Source: Paracoccaceae bacterium
GTDB taxonomy: Bacteria > Pseudomonadota > Alphaproteobacteria > Rhodobacterales > Rhodobacteraceae
DNA: 17,236 nucleotides
Assembly: GCA_016937725.1 (NCBI GenBank)
Contig: JAFGVZ010000070.1
Coordinates: forward strand, 1 to 17,236
Reading direction: 5' to 3'
Shown here: piece by piece, positions 7,842 to 14,900 of the stretch
Numbering within the stretch: position 1 is the first letter of the stretch
How the letters are laid out: each line of letters starts with the position of its first letter
Notes under the pieces: generated by a model
The model's input: only the letters and a program-made list of their open reading frames with translations
Databases searched by the model: none
Told to the model about the DNA's origin: nothing
Translations under genes and position numbers: made by a program

Positions 7842-10800
7842 TCAGGCCGTCTGGTCGCGCCCTCCGACCAAGGCATCGTCAAGCTCTGCCAAAAGCTTGT
7901 TCTCTTCTTCTGCCTTGGGTGTCGAGAACCGGGCAAGAAACAGATAGGCGACTGGTGTCAGATACAGGGTGGACAGGGTGGCAAGCCCCAGACCGCCGAC
8001 AATGATCCAGCCCAGCGCCTCGCGCGCTTCGGCCCCTGCGCCGAAAGACAGAATCAGCGGCACACCGCCCAACACTGTCGAGATCATGGTCATCATCACC
8101 GGGCGCAAACGGATCGTGCTGGCCTGAAAGATCGCGTCATACACGCTGGCCCCCTTGTCGCGCAATTGGTTGGCGAATTCGACAATCAGAATGCCATTCT
8201 TGGCCATGATACCAATCAGCATCACCAACCCGATCTGGCTGTAGATGTTCAGGCTTAGCCCGGTCAGCACCAAGGCAAACATGGCGCAGGCCAGACCCAG
8301 AGGCACCGTCGCCATGACGACAATGGCAGAGTTGAAGCTTTCGAACTGCGCCGACAGAACGAGGAACACGATCAGGATGGCAAAGCCGAAGGTCAGGATC
8401 AGGCCCGCAGAGGTTTGGTCCAAAGTCGCCGCCTCTGCCAAGGGCACGATCTGGTTCTGGGGTTCCAGCACATCGCCAGACAAGGCGCGCACCTCTGCCA
8501 AAGCCGAGCCGAGCGGCATTTGCGGAGTCAGGCCCGCCGAGATTTCGACCGAGCGATTCTGCCCCTCGCGTTCCAGTTCCGGCGCAACCGCGCGCTCTTC
8601 CAGCGTCACGAAACTGGACAATGGGACCATCTGCCCGTTACTGGCCTGAACAAAGACATTCTCTAGGTCGCCGGGATCATTGACCGGGTCAGAGGTCGAG
8701 ATCATGCGAACATCGTAGCTGGTGTCATCAACGAAGACGCTGCCAATGCTGCGCCCGTCCAGCACAGCGCGCAGCGCATCGCCCAGCCCGGCAATCTCTA
8801 CCCCAAGGTCAGAGGCGCGGGCGCGGTCGATTTCGATGAAAAGCTGCGGTTGCGTAGTCTCGTATTCCAGCCGAACCTGCCCAAAATCGGGGTTTTGCTG
8901 CATGCGTTCGACCAGAGCGCCCGCGACCTCTTCCAACTGGTCGTAATTACTGCCCGTCACGGCAAAAGTCAGGCCGCGCCCGGCCCCGCGAATACCCAGC
9001 GAATTGGGCTGAATCGCAAAGGCCCGCACGCCTACAACTGACCGCAAACCGCGATTAATCTCGGCCACGATCTCTTGCTGGCTGCGCGCACGCGCGTCCC
9101 AAGGGGCCAATGTCATGACCACGAAGCCGCGCGAATTCGACCCACCGATCCCGGTAATGGAAAACAGGTTCGTAACCTCGCCGCTTTCGCGCAAGGGCTG
9201 CACCAAAGCCTCTATCTCGCGCATCTTTCCGGTGGTGTAATCCAACGACACGCCTTGCGGCGCGGTCACAGACAAAAGCGCCACCGCGCGGTCCTCTGGC
9301 GGGGTCAGTTCCTGCCGAATACCCGTGGCCAGCATAGCGGCAGTGGCGGCAAACAACCCTGCAACCACCACCACAACCAACGGATAGTCCAGTGCGGCGC
9401 GCAGCGTCTTTGCGTAAAACGCGGCCAACCCGTCGCCCAGCCGGGACACCAGATTGGGCTTTTCGCGTCCTGTATCCTCTGCCGTCAACAGGCGACTGGC
9501 CAGCACCGGACACAACGTCAGTGCCACAACCGACGACAGGGCAATCGCCATGGCCAAGGTGAAGCCGAATTCACGGAACAGCCCGCCCGCCTGACCGGGC
9601 AGGAAGGACAGCGGGATGAACACCGCTGCCAGTGTCGCCGTCGTGGTGACAACCGCGAAAAACACTTGTTGTGTGCCCAGCACGGCTGCGGCGCGAGGAC
9701 CCATCCCTTCGCCCCGGCGGCGGACGATGTTTTCCAGCACGACGATCGCATCATCGACCACCATGCCTGTGGCCAGAACAAGCGCCAGCAATGTCAGGAT
9801 ATTGACCGAAAAGCCGACCATATAAATCGCGGCCAGCGTGCCGATCAGCGCCACCGGCATGGTCAGGGCCGGGATCAGCGTAGCGCGAAGGTCGCGCAGA
9901 AACACGAAGATCACCACCACCACGATGGCCACGGCCAGCCCGAGGGTCTTGAGAACCTCCTCGATAGAGCCGCGAATGAAAACGGCGTCATCCGATGTGA
10001 CGAAAATGTCCACATCTTCTGGCAAGGTTTCGGACAATTCCGCCACCGCCGCGCGCACCCCGTCCGAAATGGACAGCGTGTTCGACGTGGCCTGCCTTAA
10101 TACCCCAAGGCCAAGGCCGGTGTTGCCGTTCGCGCGCAGAATGGTTTCATTCAGTTCCGGCCCCAAGCTGACGCTGGCCACATCGCGCAAGCGGATGTCA
10201 TCGCGGATGACCAAGGCTTCGAAGGCTTCAGGCGTGGCCACTGCCGCCGTAGTGCGCACATTCAAAGACTGACGCTCGCCTGTCAGATCGCCCGCCGGGG
10301 CGTCATACGCCACATCGGCCAGCGCGCCGCGCAGGTCGCCCAAAGTCAGGCCACGGCTGGCCAGTTCCATCATATTGATGTCGATGCGGAACACGGGCGA
10401 GCGGTCGCCATAAATTTGCAGATCCGCCACCCCTTCGATGGAAATAAGCCTGTCCTCAACCTGGTCTTCAACAAGTCGGGTCAGGTCTTGCGCGCTGCGC
10501 ACCGAAGATGTGACCGCAATCCGCACCACAGGTTGCGCATCGGCATCGGCTTTCACGATGCGCGGAATTTCTGCACCTTCCGGCAACGCATTGGAAATAC
10601 GCGCCACGGCATCGCGCACATCGGTCGCGGCCACGTCAATATCGGTGCTTTCCGAAAATTCGAGTGTGACCCGACTGCGCCCAAAACGCGAATTCGACGA
10701 GATGGATTGCACACCGGCCACCCGGCCCACCGCGCCCTCGACCCGGCTGGTGATTTCCTGATCCACCGTCTCTGGGGAAGCCCCGCCGAATTCCGTGGTC

Positions 10801-10976
10801 ACGGTAATGACCGGGCGGCTGACATTCGGCAATTCGCGCACTTCCACCCCAAGCAGGCTGGCCAGCCCCGCAATCAAGATCAGCGCGCTCAGAACGAAAG
10901 CCAGAATCGGCCTGCGCACAAACAGCGCGGTGCCAGAGCTTCCAAGTCTTTCGGCATTGTCCTGAAGTTTTGCCAT
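7842..10976 (-). CDS. RND efflux pump inner-membrane subunit (AcrB/MdtB-like, HAE1-type)
   Basis: Proton-driven transporter that, as a trimer in the inner membrane, works with a periplasmic adaptor and an outer-membrane channel to expel drugs or other amphiphiles. Length 1044 residues matches the family (AcrB 1049). A first membrane helix lies at about 22-43. The large periplasmic loop begins PNVSRPVITVTTEFGGASPETV. The TM4 signature GMVVDDAIVVLEN carries both relay aspartates, D408 and D409. GIMAKNGILIVEF near 922-934 carries the matching lysine K926 of TM10. The second half repeats the first, with a periplasmic loop of about 555-855. No frameshift or missing relay residue is seen. ATG 10976 lies 3 nt after the adaptor's TAG, with GGGAG upstream inside the adaptor's end, so the two are co-translated in one operon. 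Substrate specificity cannot be predicted. No TolC-like gene is in the window, so a channel encoded elsewhere is presumably shared. Confidence 0.96.
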   Translation of the reverse strand: MAKLQDNAERLGSSGTALFVRRPILAFVLSALILIAGLASLLGVEVRELPNVSRPVITVTTEFGGASPETVDQEITSRVEGAVGRVAGVQSISSNSRFGRSRVTLEFSESTDIDVAATDVRDAVARISNALPEGAEIPRIVKADADAQPVVRIAVTSSVRSAQDLTRLVEDQVEDRLISIEGVADLQIYGDRSPVFRIDINMMELASRGLTLGDLRGALADVAYDAPAGDLTGERQSLNVRTTAAVATPEAFEALVIRDDIRLRDVASVSLGPELNETILRANGNTGLGLGVLRQATSNTLSISDGVRAAVAELSETLPEDVDIFVTSDDAVFIRGSIEEVLKTLGLAVAIVVVVIFVFLRDLRATLIPALTMPVALIGTLAAIYMVGFSVNILTLLALVLATGMVVDDAIVVLENIVRRRGEGMGPRAAAVLGTQQVFFAVVTTTATLAAVFIPLSFLPGQAGGLFREFGFTLAMAIALSSVVALTLCPVLASRLLTAEDTGREKPNLVSRLGDGLAAFYAKTLRAALDYPLVVVVVAGLFAATAAMLATGIRQELTPPEDRAVALLSVTAPQGVSLDYTTGKMREIEALVQPLRESGEVTNLFSITGIGGSNSRGFVVMTLAPWDARARSQQEIVAEINRGLRSVVGVRAFAIQPNSLGIRGAGRGLTFAVTGSNYDQLEEVAGALVERMQQNPDFGQVRLEYETTQPQLFIEIDRARASDLGVEIAGLGDALRAVLDGRSIGSVFVDDTSYDVRMISTSDPVNDPGDLENVFVQASNGQMVPLSSFVTLEERAVAPELEREGQNRSVEISAGLTPQMPLGSALAEVRALSGDVLEPQNQIVPLAEAATLDQTSAGLILTFGFAILIVFLVLSAQFESFNSAIVVMATVPLGLACAMFALVLTGLSLNIYSQIGLVMLIGIMAKNGILIVEFANQLRDKGASVYDAIFQASTIRLRPVMMTMISTVLGGVPLILSFGAGAEAREALGWIIVGGLGLATLSTLYLTPVAYLFLARFSTPKAEEENKLLAELDDALVGGRDQTA

Positions 10977-10979
10977 TGC

Positions 10980-12134
10980 CTAAAGACTCCCGACAGGTGC
11001 CGCATCAGCGGATTGCGGCGCGGCGCTGACAATTTCCACCGTGGCACCGGGGCGCAGCGATTGCACGCCTTCAATGACAACTTGGTCACTGGGTTGCAGG
11101 TCGGCCTCGACCAGAACACTATCACTGTTGCGTTGCCGAATGATCACGGGCACACGCGTGGCGGCACCCTCGCGGACCGCCCAGACGAAGGCGCCATCGC
11201 TTGACCACTGGATCGCCAAAGGGTCGACCATCGGCAAATTGTCACCGGGAAAGCTCAGCGTAACCTGAAAAGCCTGCCCTTCGCGCAGGCGGTCATCGGG
11301 GTTGGCGACCTGCCCCCGTACGCGCAAGGTGCGGCTGGCGCGATCGACCACGTTATCAAGCGCAAGGATCTCCCCATTCAAGATCACATCGGGCCTTGCC
11401 ACGGCGGCAACCTCTAGCGGCTGGCCGACTGAAAGCTGCGTCAGGTAACGTTCAGGCACGCGGAACTCTATCACAAGGCTGGATCGGTCGGTTATCATGG
11501 CAAGACTGTCTTGTGGACCAACCCGGTCCCCGGTTGCCACATCCAGCAGGCCCACCCAGCCCGAGATAGGTGCCGTTATGGTGCGCTGCGCCAAATCCAG
11601 CGCGGCTTGCTCTTGCCCGAGCTGCGCCGAACGAAACGCCAGTTCCACCTCGCGCAATTGCACGTCAGACACGGTGCCAGCAGCACTTAGCTGGCGCACC
11701 CGGTCCACATCGCGCTGTGCATTTTCTACCACGAGCGCCGCGCGTTCCATGGCAATGCGCTCGGCCTCGTCATCTAGCTGGGCGATTAGCGCACCTTGCT
11801 CGACATAACTGCCAGAGGTCACACCAAGATCGACGACCATGCCCGACACTTCCGAGCGCACCGTCACAGCACTTGCGGCGCGGCCATCGCCTACGGCCAG
11901 CACGCGTGCGTTTACCTGCCCCGTGCCAACGTCCGAAACGACCACCCGCGCCGTGCCGCCCCCACGAAAGCCACCGCTACCGGCCTCTGCCGCAACGGGA
12001 GCGTCCAGTCCGAGAAGAGCGTAAACGCCCGCACGCTCCAGCCAAGGGGCTGCGGCAGGAACGTAAACGGCCCAAAGCACAACAGAGACAAGGACCGCAA
12101 TAAAGCCAAGGGTGATTTGTTTAGCTAGGTTCAT
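10980..12134 (-). CDS. RND efflux periplasmic adaptor (membrane fusion protein, MdtA/AcrA-like)
   Basis: Periplasmic adaptor linking the RND pump to the outer-membrane channel. I start it at ATG 12134-12132 (384 residues, AGGGA just upstream) because this places an uncleaved membrane anchor at the N-terminus (residues ~7-24, ITLGFIAVLVSVVLWAVY). A longer in-frame start at 12242 would add 36 residues of non-family-like sequence rich in Cys and His. From ATG 12134: first lipoyl half around 90-124 (SEVSGMVVDLGVTSGSYVEQG); alpha-hairpin coiled coil 124-184, rich in Ala, Glu, Arg and Gln; second lipoyl half 185-220 (TITAPISGWVGLLDVATGD); beta-barrel 221-299; membrane-proximal domain 300-368 (LQPSDQVVIEGVQSLRPGATVEIV). 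There is no lipobox cysteine, so it is anchored by the helix rather than by lipid. It is first of a two-gene operon with the pump. No regulator gene adjoins it, and I see no convincing promoter or operator upstream. Confidence 0.94.
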   Translation of the reverse strand: MNLAKQITLGFIAVLVSVVLWAVYVPAAAPWLERAGVYALLGLDAPVAAEAGSGGFRGGGTARVVVSDVGTGQVNARVLAVGDGRAASAVTVRSEVSGMVVDLGVTSGSYVEQGALIAQLDDEAERIAMERAALVVENAQRDVDRVRQLSAAGTVSDVQLREVELAFRSAQLGQEQAALDLAQRTITAPISGWVGLLDVATGDRVGPQDSLAMITDRSSLVIEFRVPERYLTQLSVGQPLEVAAVARPDVILNGEILALDNVVDRASRTLRVRGQVANPDDRLREGQAFQVTLSFPGDNLPMVDPLAIQWSSDGAFVWAVREGAATRVPVIIRQRNSDSVLVEADLQPSDQVVIEGVQSLRPGATVEIVSAAPQSADAAPVGSL

Positions 12135-12523
12135 AATCCCTGTCCGCCAAAAGCTGTGTTCTGCAAAGCTACAGTGCTTTAACGTAGTGTTCCCGTCGCA
12201 TTCGCCACAAAAGCCATTGTGAAGTGCCGCTTGTCCCACCAATTGCGGCAGTTCGGCTGTTTTTCAAGCTTTGGTGCCTTTACTGGGGCCAGCAGACACC
12301 CAACGCATCTGCGCGCGGCGATCTATTCATGATCAAGGTTGCGATGGCCGTCGCACGGGAAGGTCCACCACAGCAATAACAATCTTCTCAAGGAAAATAT
12401 GCTCAAGATCGGCGGGCGCTTATCCCGTCTGTCCAACGGCGCGTGACTGGGCTAGATGGCGTTCACGGGAACGCCAGCGACCACTGCGACGTTAAATGAA
12501 CGACTAGGAGCTATATGGGATAA
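12135..12523. other. Gene-free stretch between tRNA-Lys and the efflux operon
   Basis: About 390 nt with no coding region I can support. A 74-codon plus-strand frame (12271-12495) is arginine-rich in a way typical of chance frames in GC-rich DNA and matches nothing I know. The stretch holds a perfect 8-bp hairpin at 12457-12476 (TGGCGTTC-ACGG-GAACGCCA) lacking a T run on either strand. A short CACAA-N6-TTGTG inverted repeat (about 12213-12228) lies upstream of the adaptor gene and could be an operator but is too short to call. Presumably the efflux promoter is here. Confidence 0.4.
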
Positions 12524-12599
12524 TGGTGAGCCGGCAGGGGTTCGAACCCTGGACCTACTGATTAAAAGTCAGTTGCTCTACCGGCTGAGCTACCGGCTC
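12524..12599 (-). tRNA. tRNA-Lys (anticodon UUU)
   Basis: Complete 76-nt cloverleaf on the minus strand, including an encoded CCA (12526-12524). The acceptor stem pairs GAGCCGG (from 12599) with CCGGCTC (ending 12528), followed by discriminator A at 12527. The D arm has GCTC/GAGC around AGCCGGTA. The anticodon arm ACTGA-CTTTTAA-TCAGT places TTT at the anticodon positions, reading AAA/AAG lysine codons. The T arm is CAGGG-TTCGAAC-CCCTG with an intact TTC loop. Its 3' end points towards the efflux/methyltransferase/RTX block. Confidence 0.97.
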
Positions 12600-12612
12600 A
12601 CTCTGAAGCCGC

Positions 12613-12641
12613 TACTTAGAAAAGCCGCGTGACAGGGTCAA
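12613..12641 (-). promoter_or_regulatory. Candidate promoter of tRNA-Lys
   Basis: On the minus strand, TTGACC (12641-12636, five of six matches to the -35 consensus) is followed after exactly 17 nt by TAAGTA (12618-12613), a poor match to the -10 box. The spacing would start transcription about 6 nt before the mature tRNA 5' end, which suits a stable RNA gene. The -35 box and geometry are good, the -10 box is weak. Confidence 0.45.
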
Positions 12642-12657
12642 GGACAAAAGCCACGCG

Positions 12658-12674
12658 CGCGAAATGTTTTCGCG
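12658..12674. promoter_or_regulatory. Perfect palindrome between divergent tRNA-Lys and dapF
   Basis: CGCGAAA-TGT-TTTCGCG is a 7-bp perfect inverted repeat with a 3-nt centre, placed in the 120-nt gap between two divergently transcribed genes. It sits 46 nt before dapF and just upstream of the candidate tRNA -35 box, so a DNA-binding-protein site is possible. The central T-rich arm could equally be chance in GC-rich DNA. Confidence 0.25.
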
Positions 12675-12719
12675 GCCGCTTCGTGCGCAGGGCTGGTCAG
12701 GTGGAAAACCCGTCGCTAT

Positions 12720-13547
12720 ATGGCGCGCATGACTGGCACAGCCCTGACTTTTCGCAAAATGCACGGCGCAGGCAATGATTTCGTCGTGATCGATTCGCGC
12801 ACCCGCGCGGATCGGGTTATGAATGGTGCATTGGCGCAGGCTATAGGCGACCGCCATCGCGGCGTGGGCTTCGACCAACTGGCCGAATTGCGCGTAGCGG
12901 TTGACGCTGATCTGACACTCGATTTCTGGAATGCCGACGGCTCGCGCGCGGGGGCTTGTGGCAATGCCACCCGCTGCGTGGCGGCGATGGTCATGGGCGA
13001 AACCGGGGCCAAGTCGCTGACCATTCGCACCGCGCGCGGGCTGCTGTTTGCCGAAGATCGCGGCGGGCAGATCTGGGTGAATATGGGCGCGCCGGTGCTG
13101 GACTGGCGCGACATTCCCCTGTCGCGCGACTGCGACATTCAGCATTTGCCTCTGCCGGGCGATCCGGTCGCCGTGGGCATGGGCAACCCCCATTGCGTGT
13201 TCTTCGTCGAGGATGCCGAACTTGCGCCGGTCACCGACCATGGCGCTCAGGTCGAACATGACCCGCTGTTTCCAGAAGCGACGAATGTCGAATTCGCCTC
13301 TATGATCGGCCCCGACCACCTGCGCCTGCGGGTGTGGGAGCGCGGCACGGGCATCACGTTGGCCTGCGGCTCTGGCGCCTGTGCGACCGCCGTCGCCGCA
13401 AACCTGCGCGGCCTGACCGGGCGGCAAGTAACCCTCTCCGCCGATGGCGGCACGCTGATGGTGGATTGGCGCGAGGATGGCGTCTGGCTGACCGGGCCTG
13501 TCGCGCATGTCTTTACCGCCACGCTGGCCGAAGGGTTCGGTAAGTGA
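12720..13547 (+). CDS. dapF: Diaminopimelate epimerase
   Basis: Cytoplasmic, cofactor-independent racemase converting LL-diaminopimelate to meso-diaminopimelate, for lysine synthesis and peptidoglycan cross-links. Length 275 residues matches the family. The N-terminal FRKMHGAGNDFVVID is the DapF opening. The two catalytic cysteines are both present: Cys80 in AGACGNATRC and Cys216 in TLACGSGACATAV. GNPHCVFF at 155-162 and a conserved NxD turn (NADGS, 71-75) complete the substrate pocket. The start is ATG 12720; an in-frame ATG at 12729 also fits, since residues 1-9 precede any conserved sequence and neither has a well-spaced ribosome binding site (an AGGTGG lies 15 nt before the first). The stop overlaps the mtaB start. 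It diverges from tRNA-Lys. Confidence 0.97.
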   Translation: MARMTGTALTFRKMHGAGNDFVVIDSRTRADRVMNGALAQAIGDRHRGVGFDQLAELRVAVDADLTLDFWNADGSRAGACGNATRCVAAMVMGETGAKSLTIRTARGLLFAEDRGGQIWVNMGAPVLDWRDIPLSRDCDIQHLPLPGDPVAVGMGNPHCVFFVEDAELAPVTDHGAQVEHDPLFPEATNVEFASMIGPDHLRLRVWERGTGITLACGSGACATAVAANLRGLTGRQVTLSADGGTLMVDWREDGVWLTGPVAHVFTATLAEGFGK

Positions 13548-14803
13548 CCGCACCGCGCTTCACCACGCTTGGCTGCCGCCTGAATGCTTACGAAACGGAA
13601 GCCATGAAACGGCTGGCCGAAGAGGCGGGTGTGCAGGATGCGCTGGTGGTGAACACCTGCGCCGTCACATCCGAAGCCGTGCGCAAGGCGCGCCAAGAAA
13701 TTCGCCGCCTGCGGCGCGACAACCCCAACGCGCCGATTATCGTGACCGGCTGCGCGGCGCAGACTGAACCCGAGACCTTTGCGGCCATGCCCGAAGTGAC
13801 CCGCGTGATCGGCAATGCCGAAAAGATGCAACCCGCCACCTGGGCCAGCCTGACCCCCGACCTGATCGGCCAGACCGAGCGCGTGATGGTCGATGACATC
13901 ATGTCCGTGCGCGAGACTGCCAGCCACCTGATTGACGGCTTCGGCACCCGCGCCCGCGCCTATGTTCAGGTGCAAAACGGCTGCGACCATCGCTGCACGT
14001 TTTGCATTATCCCCTTCGGGCGCGGGAATTCGCGGTCTGTGCCTGCGGGCGTGGTGGTTGAACAGATCAAACGGTTGGTGAATGAGGGCTATCTGGAAGT
14101 GGTCCTGACCGGCGTGGACCTGACAAGCTGGGGCGCGGACCTACCGAGCGCACCTCGCTTGGGCGATCTGGTGCGCCGCATCCTTCGGCTGGTGCCCGAT
14201 CTGGCGCGGATGCGGATATCGTCCATCGATTCGATCGAAGCTGACCCCGCGCTGATGGAAGCGATCGCCACGGAACCGCGCCTGATGCCACATCTGCACC
14301 TGTCGTTGCAGGCGGGCGACGACATGATCCTGAAGCGCATGAAACGCCGCCACCTGCGCGATGATGCGATTGCGTTCTGCGCAGAGGCGCGCCGCCTACG
14401 CCCCGACATGGCCTTTGGCGCGGACATTATCGCGGGCTTTCCGACAGAGACGGATGCTATGTTCGAAAACTCGTTAAAGCTGGTCGAGGAGTGTGGCCTG
14501 ACATGGCTGCATGTTTTCCCCTTCAGCCCGCGCAAAGGCACACCTGCCGCGCGGATGCCGCAGATGAACGGCACCACCATCCGCGAGCGTGCGGCGCGGC
14601 TGCGCGCGGCGGGCGACGCGGCGGTCCTGCGTCATCTGGGCGCACAGATCGGGACCGCGCTACCAGTGCTGATGGAAAACCCGCGCATGGGGCGCACGCC
14701 GCACTTTGCCGAAGTGTTGTTTGATACCGATCAGCCCATTGGGCAAATCGTGCAGGCACACATCACCGGGCATGACAGCACGCAACTGAGCGCAATCGCC
14801 TGA
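13544..14803 (+). CDS. mtaB: tRNA t6A37 methylthiotransferase MtaB (radical SAM)
   Basis: Converts N6-threonylcarbamoyladenosine at position 37 of ANN-decoding tRNAs to its 2-methylthio form (ms2t6A), improving decoding fidelity. Its substrates include tRNA-Lys(UUU), whose gene lies close by. Two iron-sulfur clusters are expected. The N-terminal UPF0004 domain supplies Cys11 (TLGCRLN), Cys39 (NTCAVT) and Cys70 (VTGCAAQ); the radical-SAM domain supplies Cys147, Cys151 and Cys154 in GCDHRCTFCIIPFGRG. LxSIDSIE and HLHLSLQAGDD, then HVFPFSPRKGTPAARMPQ, are typical of the MtaB branch rather than MiaB or RimO. The TRAM region is short (last ~55 residues). The GTG start (13544-13546) overlaps the dapF TGA in GTGA, with GAAGGG upstream, indicating translational coupling. 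419 residues is normal length. Confidence 0.95.
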   Translation: MTAPRFTTLGCRLNAYETEAMKRLAEEAGVQDALVVNTCAVTSEAVRKARQEIRRLRRDNPNAPIIVTGCAAQTEPETFAAMPEVTRVIGNAEKMQPATWASLTPDLIGQTERVMVDDIMSVRETASHLIDGFGTRARAYVQVQNGCDHRCTFCIIPFGRGNSRSVPAGVVVEQIKRLVNEGYLEVVLTGVDLTSWGADLPSAPRLGDLVRRILRLVPDLARMRISSIDSIEADPALMEAIATEPRLMPHLHLSLQAGDDMILKRMKRRHLRDDAIAFCAEARRLRPDMAFGADIIAGFPTETDAMFENSLKLVEECGLTWLHVFPFSPRKGTPAARMPQMNGTTIRERAARLRAAGDAAVLRHLGAQIGTALPVLMENPRMGRTPHFAEVLFDTDQPIGQIVQAHITGHDSTQLSAIA

Positions 14804-14817
14804 CATATAAGACACGC

Positions 14818-14886
14818 GCCCCGGACTTGATCCGGGGCCTTGCGGCCAGCCGCGTCGATTCAGAGGCCCCGGATCAAGTCCGGGGC
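14818..14886. repeat. REP-like 23-bp inverted repeat between convergent mtaB and mutS
   Basis: Arms 14818-14840 and 14864-14886 are perfect reverse complements, separated by 23 nt. Each arm is itself a hairpin, CCCCGGA-CTTGA-TCCGGGG, so the element can form either two small stems or one long one. It starts 15 nt after the mtaB stop and ends 15 nt before the mutS stop. This is the architecture of a palindromic intergenic repeat (REP/BIME type); it may also block read-through in both directions, although no T run follows either side. Confidence 0.88.
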
Positions 14887-14900
14887 GGGCGACATTTGGG

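Noticed and set aside
9075..10100. 341-codon plus-strand frame opposite the RND pump
   Set aside because: Gln/His/Arg-rich composition is typical of antisense frames in GC-rich DNA, and the minus-strand pump gene is unmistakable.
7842..12134. The adaptor and pump as the type I exporter of the RTX protein
   Set aside because: The pump is a proton-driven RND transporter with the DD/K relay, not an ABC ATPase; it cannot serve as the RTX exporter.
12457..12476. 8-bp hairpin downstream of tRNA-Lys, considered as its terminator
   Set aside because: Perfect stem but no T run on either strand and nearly 50 nt past the tRNA; recorded only within the gene-free stretch.
12271..12495. 74-codon plus-strand frame, considered as a transposase remnant
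   Set aside because: The Arg-rich translation in three frames shows no DDE or helix-turn-helix motif and there are no terminal inverted repeats.
13544..13547. dapF/mtaB GTGA overlap as a recoding site
   Set aside because: An ordinary stop/start overlap with a ribosome binding site upstream; each protein is normal length.
12612..13553. 313-codon minus-strand frame opposite dapF
   Set aside because: Antisense shadow; dapF on the plus strand has both catalytic cysteines and full length.
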